A stretch of DNA of 29,294 bases from Entrophospora sp. SA101 (taxonomy: Eukaryota > Glomeromycota > Glomeromycetes > Entrophosporales > Entrophosporaceae). The number at the start of each line of letters is the position of its first letter. Within the stretch, counting starts at the first letter, position 1. The translations under genes were made by a program, and so were the position numbers. The stretch spans positions 1,543 to 30,836 of the forward strand of contig CAUDNR010000478.1 in NCBI GenBank assembly GCA_958430865.1. The letters run 5' to 3'. The notes below the pieces were generated by a model that was not told the DNA's origin, did not search any database, and worked only from the letters and a program-made list of their open reading frames with translations. Of the stretch, positions 20,628 through 29,294 are shown one piece after another.

Positions 20628-20747
20628 CACTGTTCGAAATTCAATCGGCGGAATCGGCGCGCACTAACCAAATATGGAAATTAATCGCAGATAAATTTCT
20701 AAAATTAGATTAGTTTATGTAAAGGCGCAGTCGAATTTCGAACACTG
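20628..20747. mobile_element. 120-bp hAT-type MITE with perfect 8-bp duplication
   Basis: The left end CACTGTTCGAAATTC and the right end GAATTTCGAACACTG are inverted repeats, with one mismatch at the third base. GGCGGAAG lies immediately outside both ends (20620-20627 and 20748-20755), an exact 8-bp target duplication. The interior is GC-rich for this genome (AATCGGCGGAATCGGCGCGC). A related, degenerate copy is at 3150-3280. Element size, ends and duplication are typical of hAT MITEs. Confidence 0.9.
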
Positions 20748-21010
20748 GGCGGAAGGGGCGAGTCTCACGTTATACTACATATGTGTGACTAAAAATATGT
20801 GCAGAAAAAAATATTTACCAAGAAAATATAGTTTTGAATTAAGTATTTTGAGATGACTTTCTAACATAACTAATGATGTTTCTTTAATAATAATATCTTT
20901 TTTTGTAATTTTAATATTGCGCTTTGAACAATTATAATTATTGTAATTTTTACTATATAGTTAGTTACAAAAAAAAAAAAATTAAATTTTATTATTATTA
21001 TCATTTAAAA
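20748..21010. other. Spacer before the hAT transposase remnant
   Basis: AT-rich sequence with no gene. The left end of the hAT element should lie here, but I could not find an inverted match to the region beyond 24084. Confidence 0.35.
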
Positions 21011-21250
21011 ATGTCAAATAAAGAAATTTTTAACTCTAAAAAAAATAAAATGCCTAAAATTATTGATGAAATGAATAATTATGATGAAATTAGAGAATTA
21101 GAAATGAAAAGATTACATTATAGAAAAAATATTGATAAAGATTGGTTCAGCAAATATACATGGTTAGAATCTGAAGAAAATAATCAAAAAATATTAATTT
21201 TTTGCAAACTTTGTAGAAATATAAATGGAACATCAAAATTCTCAAAGGGT

Positions 21251-22225
21251 ACAAATGTTTTTAGACTAGATAAAATCGAAAAACATTCAAACACCAACAA
21301 ACATAAAGAATCAGAATTAATGTTACTTAATTCATATCAAACTGAATCTAATAGAGATAATACAGAACAATAGATAAAAAAAAATCAATTATTCCATTAA
21401 ATGTTTATTCTAATTTGTGTAATTTAGTGACTTTGAAAACTGGAAATAATATTAGTGATAAAATTTCTACTCTAAAGCCAGCTTCCTTAGAAAAACCATC
21501 AAAGCCTAAATCAAAATATGGAGGCTATAAAAGTCCTATTGCTGCATGTGATTTTTTAGATAATATAGCCTCAATAACAAAAAGTTCCCTTTTGAAGAAT
21601 TAAATTCTTCACCTTATTGGAGTATAATGATTGATGGGGCCAATAGTATTGATGTAAATAAACATTTAGAAATTGTGGGAAAATATATTGCCAATAATAT
21701 GCCAATTATGAGATATTTAGGTTTGATTGATTTAGAGTCAACAGATAGTGAAAATATTTATAATAAAATCAAATTATTTTGTATTTCAAATGAGATATCA
21801 TATCAAAATGTAATTTATTTTGGGAGTGATGGTGCCTCTAATATGACTGGGTATAAAAGTGGTGTTGCTGCAAGATTTAAAAAAATGAATCCATTCATAT
21901 CTTCAAACCATTGTGTATCACATAGACTTCATCTAGCAGGAAAAGATGCTTCAGACGAAGTCATTTATTTTCAAAAATATGAAAAAACATTACAAGCATT
22001 ATATAGATGCTTTTCTAGATCACATAAAAGACAAATATTTTAAAGTTAATGCAGGTGATTAACTATTTTCCAAATTATTAAATATTTGCTTTATTAATTT
22101 TATTTTTATTCAAATATTAGGAAATTAATGAAGAACCACAACTTAAAGTTCTAAGATTATGTGATACTCAATGGCTGTCATTTTCAAATGCTGTGAATAA
22201 TTTACATCAAATTATGAATTCTGTT
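21251..22225 (+). repeat. 975-bp tandem duplication, unit 1
   Basis: This spans from the zinc-finger end (ACAAATGTTTTTAGACTAG) to ATTATGAATTCTGTT in the hAT remnant. It is followed directly by the second unit. No differences between units were found by eye, and both carry the same frame breaks. Confidence 0.93.
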
Positions 22226-23200
22226 ACAAATGTTTTTAGACTAGATAAAATCGAAAAACATTCAAACACCAACAAACATAAAGAATCAGAATTAATGTTA
22301 CTTAATTCATATCAAACTGAATCTAATAGAGATAATACAGAACAATAGATAAAAAAAAATCAATTATTCCATTAAATGTTTATTCTAATTTGTGTAATTT
22401 AGTGACTTTGAAAACTGGAAATAATATTAGTGATAAAATTTCTACTCTAAAGCCAGCTTCCTTAGAAAAACCATCAAAGCCTAAATCAAAATATGGAGGC
22501 TATAAAAGTCCTATTGCTGCATGTGATTTTTTAGATAATATAGCCTCAATAACAAAAAGTTCCCTTTTGAAGAATTAAATTCTTCACCTTATTGGAGTAT
22601 AATGATTGATGGGGCCAATAGTATTGATGTAAATAAACATTTAGAAATTGTGGGAAAATATATTGCCAATAATATGCCAATTATGAGATATTTAGGTTTG
22701 ATTGATTTAGAGTCAACAGATAGTGAAAATATTTATAATAAAATCAAATTATTTTGTATTTCAAATGAGATATCATATCAAAATGTAATTTATTTTGGGA
22801 GTGATGGTGCCTCTAATATGACTGGGTATAAAAGTGGTGTTGCTGCAAGATTTAAAAAAATGAATCCATTCATATCTTCAAACCATTGTGTATCACATAG
22901 ACTTCATCTAGCAGGAAAAGATGCTTCAGACGAAGTCATTTATTTTCAAAAATATGAAAAAACATTACAAGCATTATATAGATGCTTTTCTAGATCACAT
23001 AAAAGACAAATATTTTAAAGTTAATGCAGGTGATTAACTATTTTCCAAATTATTAAATATTTGCTTTATTAATTTTATTTTTATTCAAATATTAGGAAAT
23101 TAATGAAGAACCACAACTTAAAGTTCTAAGATTATGTGATACTCAATGGCTGTCATTTTCAAATGCTGTGAATAATTTACATCAAATTATGAATTCTGTT
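22226..23200 (+). repeat. 975-bp tandem duplication, unit 2
   Basis: Direct repeat of 21251-22225 at an offset of 975. At the junction CTGTT|ACAAATG the two breakpoints share only a single T, so long flanking homology did not drive the event. The sequence after unit 2 (CTTACTGCTATTAATG) is the normal continuation of the transposase frame. Confidence 0.93.
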
Positions 23201-24084
23201 CTTACTGCTATTAATGATGATGTGATGGAGGGTGATAAGCAAGTGGAATTTTTATTGGATCAATTAGATCAAGAATTTATTTCTGTAACAATGTTCCTTG
23301 CTGATTTAACAAATATCTTAAAAAAGTTAATCGATATATTTCAATTGGAAAATCTATCTGTATCAAAATTTATATTTCACCTTAACAATACAATTAGAGA
23401 GATAACATCTGAATTTATAGGCCATGAAGAAGTTCAACCAAATCATGGTGCAATATTTGAAAACTATTTAAATAATTCTGGCAGTTCAGTGCCTTCATTT
23501 GTCAAAGAATACTCATTGGCAATAATAGATGCTATTAAAAATAGATTTCCTGAGTCTGAATTATATTTCTCTTTTAAAAATTTTGATCCAAAAGAACTTC
23601 CTGATAATAAGAGCGATTTATTCATATATGGAACAATTGAGATAGAATTTCTAGACAAATTTTATGGTGAAGATAAATATGTAGATGGTAGTCAATTTTG
23701 TGGAATTATTGAAAAAGGAGAGCTAATAAAAGAATGGTACTCTGTAAAATTTTACCTTCAATTTTACAAAAATACTGAATTGGAATTTATTCAATTGTGG
23801 AAATACATTTTGGATAATGACAAAACTTTTTCTTTTAATTATCCAATAACAACAATTATTCTTAAAATCACACTCATTATGCCTCTTTTTAATGCTCATG
23901 TAGTAAGGATATTCTCACAACAAAATTTAATAAAAAGTAAATTAAGAAATAAAATGAATATTGATACTTTAAATACTCATTTTATGATACTATTAAATAG
24001 ACCAGAAATAAAAACTTTGATTTTGAAAATGTATATGAACATTGGGTAAACAAAAAACCAAGAAAGAGTAGTTATGAATCTTAA

Positions 24085-25285
24085 TTTTGTAATAAAATTT
24101 AATTATTTCTGTATTTATTATTATTATTGTATTATTCAAATTAAAATCTTTGTGTAATCAAATTTTAAATGTGCGCAATTATAAGGTTACACGGCGAAAT
24201 TTATACACTGATCACAAGCTGTATTTTACATGCTTGCACTGCAATCTTTTTTAGTTCTTTTTCTGTATGGTGTAATCTCATTCCAAGACCCTGAATTGTT
24301 TTTTTATCTGAGCTCTATCCTTCTCAACTGACTTCAACTCCCTCCATTATAATATTCATGGAATTGTTATTATTCTTTTGAAGTTCTTTATTGATTATTC
24401 TACAAGCTTTTTTGTGTCCCAAGATTTAATATCTCAATTTGTTTTTGATTAGCTTTAAAAAAATTCTGGAAATAAATTAGGATTAGTAATTGAAATAAAA
24501 CCTCTAAGCCATTGGACATTATCAGTACAAGTTAATCCTAGTAGCCATGGTATAGAAAAGCCTCCTTTATAATTTATATGGTTAGAATCTAAAATATATT
24601 GTTTAATATCACTAAATTTATCAAATAATTTACTAGAGTTTGAATGAGAGAAAGTATGATCTGTGCCATATTCTGTTAATCAATATTAATATAATAATGT
24701 TTCATCTTTGGTTCTATATTAAATTGTAAAAAAATACCTGACAGAGAAGTAAAAATTGTATATCCAGATATTAATGGTACCAAAGTCTTTTCTTTGAAAT
24801 CAGGCTCAATATTTAATATTTTAATAAGAGATATAATTTTGATTGTGCAGGATCAGTTGGAACTGATTAATGGCCTAGCAATAAAGTTAAATATCTTTCC
24901 TGTTTGCTCACAATGGTTGTTCTTCCTGATCAACAATATTTTTTTCTATTCAGAATTTCATCTAAAAGTTCTTTAGTCCAATTGATTAACACATTCCTAT
25001 TTTTAAAACAAAAATGTTAGTGTTCTAAAAATAAGTACAACAAAATATGCCTTTATTTTGTCATTGTATTTGTATAAGAGTTATGTTTTTACCATGTCTT
25101 TTGGGCTTAAGCAAGGTTGTAGGGAATTAAACAAAGAATTTATTCAAAAAATATGAAGTAAAATAGGGCAATAGATAAAAAGTTAAGCAAAGATGAGCAA
25201 AATGCAAAGTGGATGAGCAACTAGAAAAAAAAATTATATTCTCTATAAAACTCTACCAGAAGGTAAAAAATTTCGCACTATACTA
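24085..25285. other. Spacer with minus-strand coding relic
   Basis: Most of this is AT-rich with no gene. On the minus strand, 24673-24455 stays open for 72 codons (EYGTDHTFSHSNSS, then YKGGFSIPWLLGLTCTDNVQ, WLRGFISITNPNLFPEF). Further minus-strand fragments upstream (about 24995-24700) include INWTKELLDEILNRKKYC and PTDPAQSKLYLLLKY, broken by stops. This looks like a decayed protein of unknown family, possibly with introns. I cannot assign it. Confidence 0.35.
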
Positions 25286-26799
25286 TCTAGGGGTATGGGG
25301 GGACAACTCAATGTAACACATATAGATTTGTCAATTTCAAAACTGTCACCCTATATGAAATTCATAGTGTTTATTAGTAAATAAAAATAAAACATGAAAC
25401 ACATACATATTGTACACCAAGAATTCACAAATTAACCCTAGTTAAAATTTTCATACTTGTAAGAAAAAATCTTTAGCTTTCTTTTGATATAAATTTTTTC
25501 AAAGTATCTTTCCTAAAGCTTCAAAAAAATACCATCGGTTGTAAAAAAAAATTTTTCTTTGTATTTTCAACATTACACTTATTATTTACAAGCTTTTATA
25601 TATGTATATACAACTTTAAACAGTATAAACTTGTTTTAATCTCGGGAATTTGGTTTTCTTTATTAATATTAATAAAAAATAATGAATAAAAAATAAAAAT
25701 ATTTATTTTTGAAGTGCATTCTGCTTCATATTGATTAATTATTAATAAAGGAAGCTATTTATTATGACCTTGTGTATACATACATTTTATAAAGGATTCA
25801 TATCCAACTACGTTGGATGTTTGACCATCCTAAACCAATGTTGCAATTTAAAAATAATGCTACGCATATGTTTTTTCAATAACATTCCTTTACACAAATT
25901 ATCATACCCAAATTTTTCACCAACATTCACATCATTTTGAATGGTATCAGAAGATTTTTTGTTATAAGGTTTATTTAAAATACATAATAATATATACATC
26001 TTATATGTAAATTTAATTTTACCTCATGACCCATATGTACATGAGTATACCCATTATTTTTATATATATACAATCTTTTATATATTACTTGTAATATTCG
26101 GTTCTGTTTTTTCTTCTGTCATCTCTGAAATAATAATAAGAATAAAAATAAAAATGATATTTTTCTTATTTAATAATAATTTATATATATGTATATATGT
26201 GTATATATTATATATTATTTCTTTTACCCGATTATCATGTTTTATATATTAGTTGTAATATTCTTTATAATCTAGTTTTGTTTTTCTTCAAGGATTCATT
26301 GTCATCTTTGAAGTAATAAAAAAAAAATAGATGTTTTTTTTCTTATTATTATATATATACTTTAATAATTGTTTATATATGTACAGTATATGTATATATT
26401 ACTTCTTTACCTGCTTATTATTCACACAATATCTATGCTTATTATAATCGTTTTAATTTTGTTATCACCTGTAGTTTGTTTGCAAACAGAAGTAAAATGA
26501 GTATAATTGTCATTAATCTTATATATAATATATGTTTTCTTGGTAATTAACAATTAACAATGTCATTTCAAGCCCGATCAAGAGAAAATTTGAGAAGTAT
26601 AAAGCTTTCAACAATAATAACTTAACTTTTTTGCATCGGCTGTTCAAAAACTCTTGTGTGTAAAGTTTTCTATGTAAAGTTCTCTTTTTACTATGAAACG
26701 TATGACATTTTTAATTTTTGAAGGGGTGACAGTTTTGGAATTGGAAGATCGGCAAATATCTATATGTGCAACATTGAGTTGTCCCCCCATACCCCTAGG
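25286..26799. mobile_element. 1.5-kb noncoding TIR element
   Basis: CTAGGGGTATGGGGGGACAA at 25287 and its inverse ending at 26798 start long imperfect inverted repeats of about 75 bp, also sharing CTCAATGT..CACATATAGAT and AAAACTGTCACCC. TA occurs outside both ends (25284-25285 and 26800-26801), which suggests a Tc1/mariner-like target duplication. The interior lacks a supported gene; a 63-codon minus frame at 25808-25999 has no recognisable motif. A two-unit tandem repeat lies inside. Confidence 0.75.
26065..26420. repeat. Two-unit tandem repeat of about 180 bp
   Basis: TATATATTACTTGTAATATTC with TCATCTCTGAAATAATAA, and later TTATATATATGTATATATG, recurs as TATATATTAGTTGTAATATTC with TCATCTTTGAAGTAATAA and TTTATATATGTACAGTATAT. 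It lies within the 25286-26799 element. Confidence 0.6.
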
Positions 26800-27074
26800 T
26801 AACGTGTAATTATTCAAAAATTATTTGTAATCTGACGTAAAAAATTATATCATATCTATTATGAACAATAAATTATTCTTTTATTATTTTTATTGTATCA
26901 TCATTAGTTATATCATTAATTACATCATTTATTTCATTGATAATTTAGAAAGAATAATTTTTTTGTTGTATAGTGTTTCAATGCATTTATGTTTTTATTG
27001 TATTTTTTGTATGTATAAAAAGGTTGATTTCACAATCTTCCGAACAAATTAAAATCCCATTTACATTTATAATT

Positions 27075-28712
27075 ATGAATACTGAAGGATCATCTAGTAA
27101 AGGTGGAAGCAGGACAGGAAGAAAATTGGTCACTCTTACTAATATTAAAAAAAAAAAGAATTATGTGAATATAAAATTGCTAATCCAACTAAAACAAATG
27201 AACAAATTGGTAAATCAACAGTAGGGGATATTCTTGGAGAAAAAGTTAGATGGCTTGCAATTAATGCAGATTCAGAAACCATTAAAAAAAGAGAATGTAA
27301 AGATGAATGGTCACAATTAGAAAATGCATTGACAATTTGGATTTATCATGCAAATAGAGTAAATCGTACAATAAATGGTGCTATTATTTGTCAAAAGGCA
27401 ATAGATTATGCTAGAAAACTTGATATTAATGGATTTTCAGCATCACAAGAAAGTATTATTAATTTTGTCTTTTTTATGAAAAATCCGCACATAATAATTA
27501 TTTATCTATTATACTATTTAATTAATGGGGATGGTTGTTTAATTTTAAGAAAAGAAAAAATATAAAGGAACATTATAAATCAGGCGAGGCAGCAAGTGCA
27601 CCAATTGATGATTTGCCAACATTTAAAATCGAATTGAAGTCTTTAATTCCACAATATGATTTAAATGATGTTTATAATGCTGATGAGACTGCCCTTTATT
27701 GGAAATTAGAGCCCAACAAATCCCTTTCAAGTGGTCCCATTACTGGTACAAAGAAACCTAAAGACAGAATTACAATAATGCTTGCATGTAATGCAACTGG
27801 CACTCACAAATTACCAGCTGTTTTTATTCATAAATATAAAAATCCAAAATGTATTCATAATGTTGACAAAAAAACATTACCAGTATGGTATTATTGGAAT
27901 AATGCATCTTGGATGCAACATTCAATATTCCAATCATGGATTAAACAAGTTAATGAAAAAATGCAAAGACAAAGAAGAAATATTTTACTATTTGTTGATA
28001 GTGTTTCTTCTCATCAATTAGAAGAAGGTGAAGTGTTAAGTAACATTAGATTACAATTCCTCCCACCTAATACAACTGCCCACCTTCAACCAATTGATCA
28101 GGGAATATTTCATTCCTTTAAATCAAATTATAGAAAAATGTTATGTAAAGATAGGATAGATGCATTTGATCAATTTCAAGAACATGGAATAGAAATTCCT
28201 ATTTTAAACATCTTAAATGCAATTGACTGGACTGCAGAATCATGGAAAAACGTAACTGATGATGTAATTACAGATGCTGGAAAAGAACTGGTATTCTGCC
28301 TGATGAAGAAATAATTAACAATGATTTAATTGATGATAATATTGAGATAGAAGATGAAGTTGTCCAATCACTTGTTGATCAAATGAATGTTGATGATGAC
28401 ATCACCATCAATGCAAGTGATTACATTGACATTGATGATAATTTAGAAATGAGCGAAATGCTTAATGATGATGAAATTATTGCAGCAGTCCAAGAAGCTC
28501 CTGAAAATGAAGAAGAGGAAGATGATATGACTCCAATATCCAGCAAAATCACTTTAGAGTGCATTCAAAGTTTGCATGATTACTTGCAACAAAATGATGA
28601 CATAAAAGTAGCCAGTTCATTTGTTTCGGGTTTAAGAGATTTAAAATGGAAGATCAGTAGAAAAAATGCAGCTTCTTCGATACAAACTAGCATGGATATT
28701 TATTTAGAATAA
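27075..28712 (+). pseudogene. Broken pogo/Tigger transposase (CENP-B/jerky-like)
   Basis: The start is MNTEGSSSKGGSRTGRKL at 27075. A frame change in the poly-A tract near 27150 continues ELCEYKIANPTKTNEQIG directly into KSTVGDILGEK, so part of the first helix-turn-helix is missing. The CENP-B-type domain follows (KDEWSQLENALTIWIYHANR, AIDYARKLDINGFSAS). An interruption near 27450-27530 separates it from GWLFNFKKRKNIKEHY. The DDE_1 core keeps YNADETALYWKL (Asp near 27682), LLFVDSVSSHQ (Asp near 27997) and LPPNTTAHLQPIDQG (Asp near 28096), a DDD triad with 32 residues between the last two, as in pogo. A last frameshift near 28270 joins VTDDVIT to CWKRTGILPDEEI, then an acidic tail to TAA 28712. 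The family inserts at TA. Its terminal repeats were not located with confidence. Confidence 0.9.
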
Positions 28713-28975
28713 ATTTTCTTTTTTGTTTCTTTTTTTTCACAATAAACATATAAAATCTTTCTGTTTTCATATAAATTTGATGTTTTTTGTATTTCCATTT
28801 TTTTTTTCAAAAATTTACATAATAAAATATTTAAAATTATATCATATAAAGCAATAGTTTTAGAGAATAAAACATATGATTTTCAATACTTTAACGTCTA
28901 GATTTTATTTCTTTTGTTTAATCTAAATCATGATCGGCAAAAAAATTTTATTTAAAAATTTAGTCACGTGTTTTT
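28713..28975. other. Spacer, no gene seen
   Basis: AT-rich sequence downstream of the Tigger remnant, with AATAAA at about 28741 and poly-T tracts. The right end of the Tigger element is expected here or in the next few hundred bases. Confidence 0.35.
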
Positions 28976-29017
28976 ATAAGTCGGTCCATCATACCCAGCC
29001 ATTCATGACCGACTTAT
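28976..29017. repeat. Hairpin with perfect 11-bp stem
   Basis: ATAAGTCGGTC (28976-28986) is matched by GACCGACTTAT (29007-29017) across a 20-nt loop. Two more A-T pairs are possible past a one-base bulge. It is GC-richer than its surroundings and may be a MITE end or a transposon subterminal repeat. Confidence 0.6.
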
Positions 29018-29143
29018 CGAGTTTACCTGTGTACAATCCGCTATACATAATAAAAAGTTTAATTAACAATATCCGTTATAGAAAGAGATTTCAAATAGTA
29101 AAAAAATCGGGACCAAACTTTTTAATCCGTTATAGACAATGTA

Positions 29144-29234
29144 CCTCGGTTACACGACAAGGTTTTTTTAAGATAAGATTTCCTTATTTTCTACCAATCA
29201 TGGGGGTTCTGGATTGGGATTCGTGTAACCGAGG
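29144..29234. mobile_element. 91-bp inverted-repeat element with TA flanks, pogo-like ends
   Basis: TACCTCGGTTACACGA (29142-29157) is the exact inverse of TCGTGTAACCGAGGTA (29221-29236). Treating the outer TA as target duplication leaves 14-bp ends CCTCGGTTACACGA. The ACCTCGGTTA word resembles Tigger termini. To the left, AATATCCGTTATAGA and TAATCCGTTATAGAC form a direct pair (about 29068 and 29123). Confidence 0.6.
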
Positions 29235-29294
29235 TAGTTGTGGGTGTGTGCTCGGCGTTGGACCGTTTAGTATTGGAACGTCACGTGATATAGT

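Larger units (their letters stand above)
21011..24084 (+). pseudogene. Broken hAT-family transposase (ZNF862-like) with internal duplication
   Basis: ATG 21011 starts MSNKEIFNSKKNK. WFSKYTWL and IFCKLCRN lead into HSNTNKH, a Cys2-His2 arrangement like the TTF/BED-type finger of hAT proteins. The frame breaks near 21371, 21595 and 22010. Catalytic-region segments follow: SPYWSIMIDGANS, NVIYFGSDGASNMTGYKSGV, SSNHCVSHRLHLAGKDAS, and after an AT-rich GT...AG stretch (22055-22120) LRLCDTQWLSFSNAVNN. The C-terminus has the dimerisation motif IMPLFNAHVVRIFSQQNLIK and continues to about 24084 after a last frameshift (ending VYEHWVNKKPRK). Splicing 22055-22120 does not restore frame, so it may be a decayed intron. 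The middle third is present twice in tandem, so the element cannot make a normal transposase. Confidence 0.85.

Noticed and set aside
22055..22120. Functional intron in the hAT remnant
   Set aside because: It has GT...AG edges and a T-rich 3' part, but joining the sides does not keep the frame, so at most it is a decayed intron.
23464..23658. 64-codon minus-strand frame
   Set aside because: It is the shadow of the hAT C-terminal coding region.
1..29294. tRNA, rRNA or organellar gene content
   Set aside because: No cloverleaf-compatible or rRNA-like segment was recognised by eye. A dedicated covariance-model scan would be needed to exclude small ones.

Overview
The window is very AT-rich, with short GT-AG introns, sparse small genes and many decayed DNA transposons. 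This fits a repeat-rich eukaryote, most likely a fungus. An arbuscular mycorrhizal fungus (Glomeromycotina) is my best guess from composition and transposon content, at moderate confidence. One 10-N gap at 13061-13070 joins two assembled pieces.

Four host genes can be read. A spliced multi-pass membrane protein of the DUF4203/TMEM198 type lies at 3785-4800 (+). A four-exon mitochondrial oxidoreductase-like (OXLD1-type) protein with its CCxxGCxxC cysteine motif lies at 10341-11243 (+) and includes a 15-nt microexon. A small four-exon protein with a charged C-terminal helix, not recognised, lies at 11710-12355 (+). A five-exon ESCRT-III subunit of the Snf7/CHMP4 type lies at 18797-20022 (-). 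They are unrelated housekeeping genes and share no pathway.

The rest is mobile DNA. 5713-9461 is a transposon with 32-bp terminal inverted repeats (TIRs). It carries a broken minus-strand DUF7869-type transposase, and its upstream flank holds two further nested inverted-repeat units, one a TTAA-flanked MITE. 20628-20747 and 14659-14872 are hAT-type MITEs with perfect 8-bp target duplications. 21011-24084 is a broken hAT transposase containing an apparently perfect 975-bp tandem duplication. 25286-26799 is a noncoding 1.5-kb TIR element. 27075-28712 is a broken pogo/Tigger (CENP-B/jerky-like) transposase. Shorter pogo-like inverted repeats lie at 3571-3633, 9557-9684 and 29144-29234.

A segment at 988-2837 recurs at 13071-15404 on the far side of the gap. 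The second copy holds two TIR insertions that the first lacks, so the first preserves both empty sites. Divergence between the copies is very uneven, close to zero over the first 1.4 kb and much higher in the last 250 bp. I found no gene cluster suggesting a new biochemical system. The strongest signals are structural: nested insertions, dated insertions and recent duplications.
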